A DNA stretch of 64,000 nucleotides from CAVRXQ01 sp963725215. Its GTDB lineage: Bacteria > Actinomycetota > Acidimicrobiia > Acidimicrobiales > Bog-793. Of this stretch, positions 17,189 to 25,940 are shown in pieces. How positions within the stretch are numbered: position 1 is the first letter of the stretch; the number at the start of each line of letters is the position of its first letter. The translations under genes and the position numbers were made by a program. The notes below the pieces were generated by a model. That model was not told the DNA's origin. It was given only the letters and a program-made list of their open reading frames with translations, and did not search any database. The stretch is taken from NCBI GenBank assembly GCA_963725215.1, contig CAVRXQ010000007.1, forward strand, positions 682,001 to 746,000. Direction: 5' to 3'.

Positions 17189-19676
17189 ACGCCGGGATCT
17201 CGACGATTCGACAGCCCGGCGCCGCCTCAGCCAACGTCTCGACGACGTGCGGGTGGCAGGTGAAGGCGATCACTTGGTGCGACGCGGCGGTCTCCGCGAT
17301 CACCTCGGCGACGGCCGTCGAGCGCTCGGGGTCGAAGTTCACGAGCACGTCGTCGAGGACGAAGGGGAGCGCGACGGATCGCTCGGCGTGGACCGACGCG
17401 AGGCCGAATCGCAGGCACAGGTAAAGCTGCTCTTGGGTGCCTCGGCTCAGGGACGCCGCGTCTACCGAAGAACCGTTCTTCGTCATCGCAACGACGGCTC
17501 GGCCCGAGCCTCGTTCGTCCTCGCGTGCGACGAGCCGCTCGTACCGGCCGTCGGTGACGAGGGCGAAGAGTTCGCTCGCCTTCGCGATCACCGCAGGTTG
17601 TCGCTCGCGTTCGTAGTGATCCATCGTCTCGCGCAGAAGTTCGCGCGCGATTCCCAATGTCAGCCACTCTCGAAGCGCGTCCCGCAACTCCCCACAGAGC
17701 GGGGCGCTTTCTATCTCCAACCGAGCGATCTCGGCGGAGTTTTCGAGCTCAGCTAGCTCGCGTGCCGCCGCAGCCTCGTCGTCTCGAATTTTCCGCCAAA
17801 TTGCACGCGCCTCTTCGATCGCCGAGATCGTCCGAACGCGTTCCGCCTCCCACGCCGGGCGATCGCCTTCCGCGAGCAATAACTCGAAGCGCTCGGCCTT
17901 ATTGCCGGACCCGATCGTCTCCACGAGGCTTGCACGAGCTTTGGTCAACTCGTCCTCGATTGAACGGCGCTCAGCGGCGCGTCGTTCGGACGCTTCGAGC
18001 GCTGAGGAGAGTCTCAAACAGGTCGCGCTGGAAGGCGCGTCGTCATCGATATCGCACGCGAGCGCGGCCGATCGCGTACGGTCGTCGAACTCTTCGATTC
18101 GCGATCTTTCGCCACGCAGCGCGTCGTCCACCGCCAAGCGTCGCTCCTCGAGGTCGGAAAGTTCGACGTCGAGCTTGGCGATCGCTTCGGCCTCTTTGTC
18201 GAGGCGTTCTCTCAGTGCGAGTTCTTCGTCGAGCCCGAGCGACAACGACTCGATCTCAGAAAGAAGGGGAGCTTTCGCGAGGCCGACGGCAGACGAGAAT
18301 CGAGCGATCTCCTCCGACAACCGGTCAACGTCGACAGATGCGGGAGGTCGATGCGCATCGTCGAGTTCGGGAGCGCCGCGCGCTTCGCGTCTGCCCGCCC
18401 GGCGTGCGACGACGATCACCACCACGACGGCGAGCGCCGCAACGAACGCGAGCGCCGCGGTCACGGACTGGTGGCGGACCACGCCGACGACGCCTCCGAC
18501 GACCGCGAGCGCGGCCGCGAGCACGAGTCCGACGACCATTCCCTCGCTCACACCGGGCCGCTTGGCCGCTTCGGCTGCAATGAGCATCGCGTCGTGCTGG
18601 GCTCGGATCGTGAGGAACTGGTCGCGTTGCTGAACGAGGGAGCGAATCGACCGCAGTCGATGCTGGTCGGCTCGGATCTCCGCGTCCGGTCTCGCGCGTG
18701 GCGCGAATTCGTCCAGCCGATCGGCCCGTCGTGCGCGTTCTTCGGCGAGCTCTCTGACCCCGTTGTCGATGCCGTCACGTTGCCGGCGCAGGGTCCCGAG
18801 CTTCTCGAGGCGTTCGAGGTGGCCGGAGCGGTCTTCCACGAGCGAACGGATCTCGGCCGTTCTTTCGCGGAGCTCGTAGTCGGATTCTGGTGGGTCGTCG
18901 AGTTCTCGAAGACGAGTCTCGGCATCTCTCAACCGGTTCCATGCGGGCCCCGCGGCGAGCAGTTCATCGAGCTCGGCGCGCCTCGCGGTGAGCGCGTCCT
19001 CGCGCTCGGAAGCAGCTGAGGTCTGTTTCGCGAGTTCTCGAAGGCGCGCGGCAGAAGCCGCGTACCCGGAGGCTTCGGCCCTCTTCGCGCGCAGTTGCCG
19101 GCGCGTGTCTTCGAGACGACGGGCGAGGTCGTTCGCCCGCGCCCTCGCGCGCGGCTTTAGGAGTTCTGACTGACGATCGCCGAGTTGGCGGACGGCTTGT
19201 GTCGCCGAGCGTCCGGCACCGAGTACCCCGGCCGTGAAGATCAGGTCGCGTACCTCGTCTGATTCAAGGTTCTCGAGCGAGATGAGCTCGGAAAGCCCGA
19301 ACGCGAAAACTGTGCGAAAGACGTTCGCGTCCGCTCCGCCGAGAAGTGCGCGGAGCTCTTCTTCACCGCCGGTCTCTCCGTTCGGACCCGTGACGAGCGC
19401 GCCGCGCCGATCGGCGTGCCGCTCGATCGTCCACTCGCGCCCCTCGTCGTCGAGCACCCGCAGTGATCCCCCGTGGCGGCCGCCGCGAAGCGGTTCGTGT
19501 TTCGAGATGCTCCGTTCCCTCGGGAAACCGAAGAGCACAAAGCGCACGAAATCGAGGAGCGTTGACTTCCCGGCCTCGTTTGGCCCGGAGATGACGGTGA
19601 GACGGGGCGACAATTCCTCGATCGTGAACCCGGACAAAGTTCCGAATCCGTCGACGTCGAGCCGGCGGAGCTTCAT
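17187..19676 (-). CDS. YhaN-like AAA ATPase (SbcC/Rad50 superfamily)
   Basis: 829 residues. N-terminal ATPase lobe with Walker A GPNEAGKSTLL (from residue 31); long Arg/Glu/Leu-rich coiled coils; a central hydrophobic region of two likely membrane helices (around residues 385-435, GLVLAAALAVVGGVVGVV and ALAFVAALAVVVVIVV); more coiled coil; then the C-terminal lobe with ABC-type signature SLSRGTQEQLYLCLRFG and Walker B LPFVLDDVLVNFD. Membrane helices inside the coil are a feature of YhaN rather than SbcC. ATG 19676 overlaps the stop of the phosphoesterase gene (ATGA), so the two form a nuclease-ATPase pair. Role in DNA end processing is inferred. Confidence 0.82.
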   Translation of the reverse strand: MKLRRLDVDGFGTLSGFTIEELSPRLTVISGPNEAGKSTLLDFVRFVLFGFPRERSISKHEPLRGGRHGGSLRVLDDEGREWTIERHADRRGALVTGPNGETGGEEELRALLGGADANVFRTVFAFGLSELISLENLESDEVRDLIFTAGVLGAGRSATQAVRQLGDRQSELLKPRARARANDLARRLEDTRRQLRAKRAEASGYAASAARLRELAKQTSAASEREDALTARRAELDELLAAGPAWNRLRDAETRLRELDDPPESDYELRERTAEIRSLVEDRSGHLERLEKLGTLRRQRDGIDNGVRELAEERARRADRLDEFAPRARPDAEIRADQHRLRSIRSLVQQRDQFLTIRAQHDAMLIAAEAAKRPGVSEGMVVGLVLAAALAVVGGVVGVVRHQSVTAALAFVAALAVVVVIVVARRAGRREARGAPELDDAHRPPASVDVDRLSEEIARFSSAVGLAKAPLLSEIESLSLGLDEELALRERLDKEAEAIAKLDVELSDLEERRLAVDDALRGERSRIEEFDDRTRSAALACDIDDDAPSSATCLRLSSALEASERRAAERRSIEDELTKARASLVETIGSGNKAERFELLLAEGDRPAWEAERVRTISAIEEARAIWRKIRDDEAAAARELAELENSAEIARLEIESAPLCGELRDALREWLTLGIARELLRETMDHYERERQPAVIAKASELFALVTDGRYERLVAREDERGSGRAVVAMTKNGSSVDAASLSRGTQEQLYLCLRFGLASVHAERSVALPFVLDDVLVNFDPERSTAVAEVIAETAASHQVIAFTCHPHVVETLAEAAPGCRIVEIPA

Positions 19677-20977
19677 TGCTGATCCGTCGAGATCGATTCG
19701 AGTGCGACGCTGGTCGCTCTCTCGAAGAGCTTGGTGAGTTCTATTTCGTCGTCGACGATCGCGCGCAATTCCCCGGTGACGATCCCCGGGACGTTCTGGA
19801 GGAGGCGGTCCGCGAGGTCGCGCAGAGCCGTTTGATCTACCGAACGCGCGTCCGCCACCGCAAGCAGGTCGGAGGCGAAGTCTCCTCTCCGGCGGATCTC
19901 CTCGCGAGAAAGTGGCGAGAGGGTTCTGTCTTCGACGTCGTCCCACCACAAAAACGGTCGAGACGTCTCCGTGCGATCGCGAAGGGCCTGTCGCAGCCCG
20001 TCGAGGTATCCGGGTCGCGCGAAATCGCTGTGCAACGGTCCGTGACCGGTGAGTCGTGCTCGCAGGACGAGCGAGCGACCGTCAGCATTTGCAAGCTCCC
20101 CGTCGGCGGCGCTCGCCAAATTCTCGATCAGCGTCGAGAGATCCTCGATGTCGTCGATCGGACAGCGGATCTGCTGGAAACGGACCCGATCACACGGGAC
20201 GAACTCGGGACTCTCGATTACTCCTTCGGTGACCTGCACGACGAGTGCGCCCTTCGCAGCCCGCTCGGAGCGCTTCAAACTGCGCGCCTGGGTGTTGCCG
20301 GGGTAGACGATCCACGGATCGCCCGGGCCGCTGCCCTCTGCGACGATCTCGCGGGCGTGGATGTGCCCGAGTGCCCAGTAGTCGAGTCGGGTGCTCTTCA
20401 AGTCGGCGACGGTGCACGGGCAGTAGTTCCCATGTCCTGCCTCGCTACCGACGTTGCAGTGCAAAAGCCCGATGTGGACGCCCGGACCTTGTGGGCGGAT
20501 AAAGCGCAGCGCGAGGTTCTCGGTCACTTGGCGCGAGGCGTAGCTGATGCCCTGCACCGTGGCGACGACGTCGTCGCCTCGAAGAACGGGGATGCACTCG
20601 ACCTCGCGGGAGGAAAACACCGTTGTGCGCTCTGGCCAAGTAGAAACTGCGGACCAGCCGGTCTCGACGGGGTCGTGGTTGCCGTGGACGACGAAGGACG
20701 AGATGCCTTCGCTGCTCAACAGTTCGAGACCAGCGCGGAAATGCGCCTGGGCGCGCACCCCGCGCTCCGCGCCGTCGTAGATGTCGCCCGCGAAGAGGAC
20801 AAAGGCGCACTCGCGCTCAAGTGCCAAATCGACGATCTCATCGAATGCCGCGAGGGAGGCTTCGCGAAGTTCGTCCGCCACGTGCGGCACGAGCTCGTGG
20901 AGCTCCGAGAACGGGGTGTCCAAGTGGAGGTCCGCGGCGTGGACGAAGCGGAACGAGCCCGCGCTGGCATCTGCCAT
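19673..20977 (-). CDS. YhaO-like metallophosphoesterase (SbcD/Mre11 superfamily)
   Basis: 434 residues with the calcineurin-type phosphoesterase motifs in order: FVHAADLHLDTPF (Asp16, His18), LFAGDIYDGA, VVHGNHDP, GLLHCNVGSEAGH and WALGHIHAREI, then YPGNTQARSL. These bind two metal ions in Mre11/SbcD nucleases. The C-terminal region resembles the capping domain seen in YhaO. It overlaps the downstream ATPase gene by 4 bases. In Bacillus, YhaO/YhaN-like pairs are linked to DNA repair; here the same job is likely but unproven. Confidence 0.85.
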   Translation of the reverse strand: MADASAGSFRFVHAADLHLDTPFSELHELVPHVADELREASLAAFDEIVDLALERECAFVLFAGDIYDGAERGVRAQAHFRAGLELLSSEGISSFVVHGNHDPVETGWSAVSTWPERTTVFSSREVECIPVLRGDDVVATVQGISYASRQVTENLALRFIRPQGPGVHIGLLHCNVGSEAGHGNYCPCTVADLKSTRLDYWALGHIHAREIVAEGSGPGDPWIVYPGNTQARSLKRSERAAKGALVVQVTEGVIESPEFVPCDRVRFQQIRCPIDDIEDLSTLIENLASAADGELANADGRSLVLRARLTGHGPLHSDFARPGYLDGLRQALRDRTETSRPFLWWDDVEDRTLSPLSREEIRRRGDFASDLLAVADARSVDQTALRDLADRLLQNVPGIVTGELRAIVDDEIELTKLFERATSVALESISTDQQ

Positions 20978-21027
20978 CGACGCGGCAGGCTATCGAGCGG
21001 CTGTCTCGAAGCGTGTGATCAGGAATT

Positions 21028-22743
21028 TCAGGTGGTGCCGTGGCTCGAGACCGAGATCGGGTGGCGCCAAACGAGGATCTCGAGTCCGTAGGCGAGCCAG
21101 TCGTGAATCGGTTTGCCGAAGGTCGCCGTCGCGCTGAGGACGTTGACGTTTCCGAAGTTCAGGTCAGGATTCAAGACGATGAATTGGAACTTGTGCCCCG
21201 CGTACCACGACGAGTCGGACTCGCGGTCGTAGCGGACGAGCGTGCCCTCGGGAGTCGCGGTCACGGCGCGAACGACCACAGCGTTGCTCGAATCGACCGT
21301 CACGATCGACGACGTCCAGTAGTCGCCGAGCCCTTCGTGGAGGTGGTGCCGTTCGAGGAAGGTCGCAATCTTCGCGTAGGGATCGAAGGGGCGCGTCTGA
21401 GCGAGTTGGTATCCCGCACCCGAGGCGAGCACGGCGACGACGCAGAAGGCGACGACCGCGGTCGCGGCCGGTATCGAACGCGGCATCACCTCGCGGGACT
21501 TTGCGAAGTGCGCGGCGAGCCGAGTGGCGAAGCGCGCGGCAAGGATCGTCCCGAAGATAAGCGAGGGAACGAGATAGCGGGCGTAAGCGATGAGCGGTGC
21601 AGTCGTGAGGGCGAGAAAGACGATCACGCCGCCGATCGCCGCGAGGACGAGCATGTCGTCGATCGTCGAGCGGCGAAGAGACGACGGTTCCCGCCGGTCT
21701 CCGATCGCTGCACCCTTCACGAGCGCGCCGAGCGCGACGAGCGCGCTCGCCACGATGACGACGAGGACGACGGCGTGCCCGTACTTGAAGGACACCGGCG
21801 CGCCGCCCGTGCCGTACGCGGTGTTTCCCACGCCCACGAGATCTGCGAAGTAGTGCCCGGCGAGCGTGAGGTTCGAACCGAACATCATCGAGTACGGCGC
21901 ACGCGGGTTCGCTTTGATGAGGGTGAAGGTCCCGATGGCCTTCGCCACCTCGCGCACGACGAGGGCCAGCGCGACGCTCACCGCAGCAGCGCTCGTCGAC
22001 GGCAACGCCACCGTTGCTCTTCGCGAACGCAGCGCTGCGACGATTCCCGCGAGGAATAGGGGGATCGTTCCGAGCGCGACGACTTGCAGATCTCCGAGCG
22101 CTCCGGCGGCCAAGAAGATGACCGCGACCGCCCAACGCCAATCGAATCGGTGGTACTGCATCGCAGCGAACGCGATGAGGCAACACAACACGGTGTCGAT
22201 GTGCAGCGGGCCGCGCAGAAAGAAGTAAGCGAGCAGTCGCGTCGGGAAGGCGAGGAACGCGACGACGACACCAGCTCCGACGAGCCCGATGAGTCCGCGT
22301 TGACCGTCTCTGGCGAACAACGCTCCGCTGACGACGACGAGCGCGGCAATCACCGCCGGGACGAAATGCAAAAGGTAGCCGTGGATGCCGACGAGACCGA
22401 CGGCCACCGCGTAGTACAACGCGTCGAGTAGCCAGAACGAATCGTACGAGAGCGCCCAGCCGTGCAACGCGATGTCGCCGTGGACAATCGAGTTGCCCTC
22501 GAGGACGACGGTCGCGCCGTCGGAGTCCGGGAGGTACGAGTGGGCAGAAAGGAGGTATAAGAACGCGCTCAGCGCGACGAAGGCGACGAGCACCCCGACG
22601 ACGAGGAGGACGAGGCGCCTTTGCCGCGAGACCCGGGCGCCCTCCTCGGCGGGCGGCGCCTCGGTGACGAAACGGATCGAGGACGCGCGCGGCGCGTCCT
22701 CGAGGGTTTCGGACATGGGGAAAAGGTACTTGGCGACCGCCAT
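21028..22743 (-). CDS. Polytopic membrane protein, probable GT-C glycosyltransferase
   Basis: 571 residues with about a dozen hydrophobic helices and a hydrophilic C-terminal domain of some 110 residues. After the first helix, an extracytoplasmic loop YLPDSDGATVVLEGNSIVHG carries acidic residues, as in GT-C (ArnT/PMT-like) enzymes that use lipid-linked sugars. The rest is hydrophobic and weakly conserved to the eye. The start could be ATG 22743 or, more natural-looking, ATG 22716 (MSETLEDAPR); neither has a clear ribosome site. Function as glycosyltransferase is an inference from topology. Confidence 0.6.
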   Translation of the reverse strand: MAVAKYLFPMSETLEDAPRASSIRFVTEAPPAEEGARVSRQRRLVLLVVGVLVAFVALSAFLYLLSAHSYLPDSDGATVVLEGNSIVHGDIALHGWALSYDSFWLLDALYYAVAVGLVGIHGYLLHFVPAVIAALVVVSGALFARDGQRGLIGLVGAGVVVAFLAFPTRLLAYFFLRGPLHIDTVLCCLIAFAAMQYHRFDWRWAVAVIFLAAGALGDLQVVALGTIPLFLAGIVAALRSRRATVALPSTSAAAVSVALALVVREVAKAIGTFTLIKANPRAPYSMMFGSNLTLAGHYFADLVGVGNTAYGTGGAPVSFKYGHAVVLVVIVASALVALGALVKGAAIGDRREPSSLRRSTIDDMLVLAAIGGVIVFLALTTAPLIAYARYLVPSLIFGTILAARFATRLAAHFAKSREVMPRSIPAATAVVAFCVVAVLASGAGYQLAQTRPFDPYAKIATFLERHHLHEGLGDYWTSSIVTVDSSNAVVVRAVTATPEGTLVRYDRESDSSWYAGHKFQFIVLNPDLNFGNVNVLSATATFGKPIHDWLAYGLEILVWRHPISVSSHGTT

Positions 22744-22838
22744 TTCGGCGGCCGATCTCGAGATCGTTCCTGCTCGCCTCGCCCGAACCGGCAGTACGAG
22801 CCTCAGTAGGCTGTGAGCAGGATATTTCGGGAGCGGAG

Positions 22839-24224
22839 ATGGGATTCGACCTTCACAGCTTGCTCGAGGACCACAAGGGCGAGAACTTCGATCGGTACGC
22901 GCGGTGCATCAATCCGCAACTCGTTCGGGTCCTCTCGTCGATCGGGTTCGACCGCCAGTACGTGAGCGCGGACGGCGCCTACCTCTACGACGCGGATGGG
23001 AATCGGTATCTCGATTTCCTCGCCGGCTTCGGCGTGTTCGGGCTCGGGCGCGGCCACCCCGTGATCAAAAAGGCGCTCCACGAGGCGATCGACGCGGACC
23101 TGCCGAATCTCGTACAGATGGACGCGCCGCTGCTCGCCGGCGTACTCGCCGAAGAACTGCTCGGCCGTCTCCATCGAGGGCTCGGACGGATCTTCTTCAC
23201 GAACTCCGGTGCAGAGGCGGTGGAAGCGGCGCTGAAGTTCGCGCGCTGCGCGACAGGACGCGACGGTGTCGTCCACGCGGACCACGCATTCCACGGCCTC
23301 ACCTACGGCGCGCTTTCACTGAACGGAGGGCGCGAGTTCCGAAAGGGCTTCGGCTCACTTCTTCCCGGCAACACGGAAGTGGGATTCGGTGATGTCGAGG
23401 CGCTAGAACGCGCGCTCCGACGCCGAGACATCGCGGCATTCGTGATCGAAGTGATCCAAGGAAAAGGGGTCAATCTTGCCCCGCAGGAGTACTGGGACGC
23501 AGTCGGCGAGCTCTGCCGCAAATACGAGACGCTACTCGTAGTGGACGAGGTGCAGACCGGACTCGGGCGAACGGGCAATCTCTGGGCGTACGAGCACTAT
23601 GGACTGACGCCCGACATCGTCACGATGTCGAAGGCTCTCTCTGGGGGATTCGTCCCGGTCGGAGCGATGGCGTGTTCGACTGCGGTATCGGACAAGGTCT
23701 ACTCGTCGATGCAACGCGCGCTTGTTCACTCGTCGACGTTCAAGAACAATCAGCTCGCGATGGTTGCCGGGCTCGCGACGTTGAAGACGATCGACGACGA
23801 ACAACTCGTCGATCGCGCGCGTCTCACGGGAATCGAGTTCGAAAAGGCGCTCGCCCCGCTGATCGAGCGTCACGAGAGCTTCTTGTCGGTGCGCGGCAAG
23901 GGACTGATGATCGGACTCGTCTTCGGAGAGCCGAAATCGCTCGGCCAGCGCACGCGCTTCAAGCTCCTCGAGGCCGCGCACACCGGCTTGTACTCACAGA
24001 TCATCGTCGGGCCGCTGTTCGCTAGACACCGCATCCTCACCCAGGTCGCGGCGGACCAGATGAACGTCGTGAAGCTCCTGCCACCGCTCACGATCGGCCA
24101 GGAAGAAGTCGACTACTTCACCGAGGCGCTGGACGACGTCCTCACCGACGCCGAGAAGGGCTCGTCGTTGATCTTCGACTTCGGACGCTCCCTAATCAAA
24201 GGAGCGCGCCGACGGTCGAACTGA
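22839..24224 (+). CDS. Class III PLP-dependent aminotransferase
   Basis: 461 residues of the acetylornithine/ornithine aminotransferase fold. Key parts: YLDFLAGFGVFGLGRGHP, FTNSGAEAVEAALKFAR (phosphate-binding), HAFHGLTYGALSL, the cofactor Asp236 in LLVVDEVQTGLGRTG and the Schiff-base Lys265 in TMSKALSGGFVPVGA. GGAG precedes the ATG. The N-terminus (LHSLLEDHKGENFDRYARCINPQLVRVL) is longer than in ArgD, as in the subgroup annotated as aspartate/ornithine aminotransferase family. No biosynthetic neighbours identify the substrate. Confidence 0.85.
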   Translation: MGFDLHSLLEDHKGENFDRYARCINPQLVRVLSSIGFDRQYVSADGAYLYDADGNRYLDFLAGFGVFGLGRGHPVIKKALHEAIDADLPNLVQMDAPLLAGVLAEELLGRLHRGLGRIFFTNSGAEAVEAALKFARCATGRDGVVHADHAFHGLTYGALSLNGGREFRKGFGSLLPGNTEVGFGDVEALERALRRRDIAAFVIEVIQGKGVNLAPQEYWDAVGELCRKYETLLVVDEVQTGLGRTGNLWAYEHYGLTPDIVTMSKALSGGFVPVGAMACSTAVSDKVYSSMQRALVHSSTFKNNQLAMVAGLATLKTIDDEQLVDRARLTGIEFEKALAPLIERHESFLSVRGKGLMIGLVFGEPKSLGQRTRFKLLEAAHTGLYSQIIVGPLFARHRILTQVAADQMNVVKLLPPLTIGQEEVDYFTEALDDVLTDAEKGSSLIFDFGRSLIKGARRRSN

Positions 24225-24246
24225 ACGATCGCGCATCGGCTGATAA

Positions 24247-25281
24247 GTGAGGAAGGCCCGCGTTTCGAGGGTGCTCGTCGCGTTGGTCGTCGTCGCCGTC
24301 GGGACGACGTTTGCTGCGTGTCGGACGGACGATCCGACGACAGGTGGCCCAACGACCACGACGACGACTCTTCCCCAATCTGTCGGCGTCACGGGTTCCG
24401 GCGTCGGTGGACCCTTCGCTGCCGTCGGCCAGGTGTACCGCGTCGCCGTCGGCCGCCTCGGACGCAACCGGATCGCTCCCCGCGTCGACAAGGGTCAATT
24501 CGTCGCTCCGACGGTCCTTGTCGCGTACCGCCAGTTCGGTTCGGGACCGAACCTGCTCCTCATCTCCGGCGAGCACTCGACGATGACGTCGTGGGATCCG
24601 CGCTTTCTGCTCGCGTTGGCGGCGCATTACACGGTGACCGAGTTCGACTTCCCCGACGTCGGGTTCTCCGCCCCAGACGCGCGCTACACGAGTGTCACCG
24701 CGCTGGCCGATTACACGGCCGGGCTCGTCTGGGCGCTCGGGCTCGAGCGACCGACCGTGCTCGGCTGGGGGTTCGGTGGCGAGGTCGCGCTATCGCTCGT
24801 CGAACGCCATCCGGGCCTCATCTGGCGGCTCGTCCTTGCCGACGCGACCGCGGGCGGCGCGTTATCGACTCCGCCGGCCACAGACGTCGCGCAATCGCTT
24901 GCCTCGCCCGTCGAGACGCCGACCGAGCTCTCATACCTCTTCTATCCGCTCGGAGCGGCATCGTCGCGGGCGACCTGGCTGTCGGATTCGTCGAAGGTGA
25001 CCGCCGACGTGATGACCGCGGCCGCCGTGCTCCACGAGGCAAACGTCGTCGCGAACGGGTACAGCTCCGACCGCGTCGAGAAGTCGCTCGGACAGGTCGG
25101 CATTCCGACGCTCGTCTTCGCTGGCGGCGAGGACGACGTCGTCCCGGCACAGAACGCGGACCTGCTCGCGGCGCTGATTCCGCACGCGCAATTTGACCTT
25201 TTCCCGCACGGCGGGTACGCCACCCTCTTCGAAGAGGCGCCGGCGGTGTTAAAGGACCTGCGGGGCTTCCTCGCCGGGTGA
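24247..25281 (+). CDS. Alpha/beta-hydrolase-fold lipoprotein lacking the nucleophile serine
   Basis: 344 residues, start GTG 24247. The signal ends in the lipobox TTFAAC (Cys25), followed by a Thr-rich linker. The domain is clearly an alpha/beta hydrolase: LLLISGEHSTMTSWDPRF, VTEFDFPDVGFS, then LERPTVLGWGFGGEVALSL, LVFAGGEDDVVPAQ and FPHGGYATLFEEAP. The nucleophile elbow should read G-x-S-x-G, but codon 175 is GGG, giving GWGFGG. The acid and histidine motifs remain. Either the protein is a non-catalytic binder, or the base is wrong. It lies just downstream of the aminotransferase gene. Confidence 0.8.
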   Translation: MRKARVSRVLVALVVVAVGTTFAACRTDDPTTGGPTTTTTTLPQSVGVTGSGVGGPFAAVGQVYRVAVGRLGRNRIAPRVDKGQFVAPTVLVAYRQFGSGPNLLLISGEHSTMTSWDPRFLLALAAHYTVTEFDFPDVGFSAPDARYTSVTALADYTAGLVWALGLERPTVLGWGFGGEVALSLVERHPGLIWRLVLADATAGGALSTPPATDVAQSLASPVETPTELSYLFYPLGAASSRATWLSDSSKVTADVMTAAAVLHEANVVANGYSSDRVEKSLGQVGIPTLVFAGGEDDVVPAQNADLLAALIPHAQFDLFPHGGYATLFEEAPAVLKDLRGFLAG

Positions 25282-25416
25282 GGCTCAGGCGATCCGAGCA
25301 AGCCCCGGCCGCCTCGATAACCTCGTTCGGTGGTGGGTCCTGGAACCTGGACCATCCCAACGGGTGCAAGTCCCGTCCGGGTAATCGCCGGAGAGCCCGG
25401 TAAAGGGACGAGGGGG

Positions 25417-25831
25417 CTTTGATTTTCTCGGGTGTCACTTCCACGCCCGCATGTCCGGCAAATTGTGGAAGCAGCGACGGATCATCCGCTACTACCTCAA
25501 TCGCTGGCCGTCCGAGCGGTCGATGAAGCGCGCCCGACTACGGATCAAGGCTCTGACCGATCGAAGTCAGTGCGGTCAGGAGTTGGAGGTGGTGATCTTT
25601 CGCCTCAACCAGTTCCTTCGGGGCTGGGGCAACTGCTTCCGCACCCGGGAACGCGGGGGACGAGTTCATCTCGTTGGACGGCTACGTTGCATGGCGGCTG
25701 ACGCGTTGCTCATCAAGAAGCGTGGTCGCAACCTGCGTGGTGTCCAGGTGAACCGATGGACCCGCACGTGGTTCCATGACCAGGGCCTGCATCAACTCAT
25801 CGGCACGATCAAGTACCCAAAGGCTGCGTAA
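25417..25831 (+). pseudogene. Group II intron reverse transcriptase/maturase, C-terminal fragment
   Basis: The frame opens with GFDFLGCHFHARMSG, a conserved stretch that follows the catalytic domain in intron reverse transcriptases, and continues with the maturase-specific (GIIM) domain: LRIKALTDRS and EVVIFRLNQFLRGWGNCFRT. It ends at TAA 25829-25831, 22 bases before domain V, the normal spacing. The catalytic reverse-transcriptase part with its YADD motif is absent, and there is no start codon in a natural place (ATG 25451 is internal). A remnant; translation is doubtful. Confidence 0.85.
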
Positions 25832-25853
25832 CCATGTCCAGAAGACCGTCGGA

Positions 25854-25886
25854 GAGCCGGATGCGGGAAAAACGCACGTACGGATC
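25854..25886 (+). ncRNA. Group II intron domain V
   Basis: A 33-base element close to the bacterial domain V consensus: the GAGCCG strand pairs with CGGATC (one mismatch), TGCG pairs with CGCA, and a GAAA-type loop closes the top. This is the catalytic centre of the ribozyme and the most diagnostic part of the intron. Confidence 0.82.
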
Positions 25887-25940
25887 GATAGGGGGATGGG
25901 GAAACGGACTGCTTTGTCGGCACCGCGCCCCTGACTACCA

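Larger units (their letters stand above)
25300..25940 (+). mobile_element. Deleted group II intron
   Basis: Three pieces of a group II intron remain in order. At about 25340-25415 the text CCCAACGGGTGCAAGTCCCG resembles intron domain I. At 25417-25831 is the C-terminal part of the maturase frame. At 25854-25886 is domain V, running GAGCCGGATGCGGGAAA then CGCACGTACGG, with its GAAA loop and conserved AGC. Domain VI follows, AGGGGGA pairing with GCCCCT and ending GACTACC at about 25939. The reverse-transcriptase region is missing between the first two parts, so it cannot move by itself. The 5' end is not certain. The 3' end abuts the ATG of the next gene. Confidence 0.8.
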
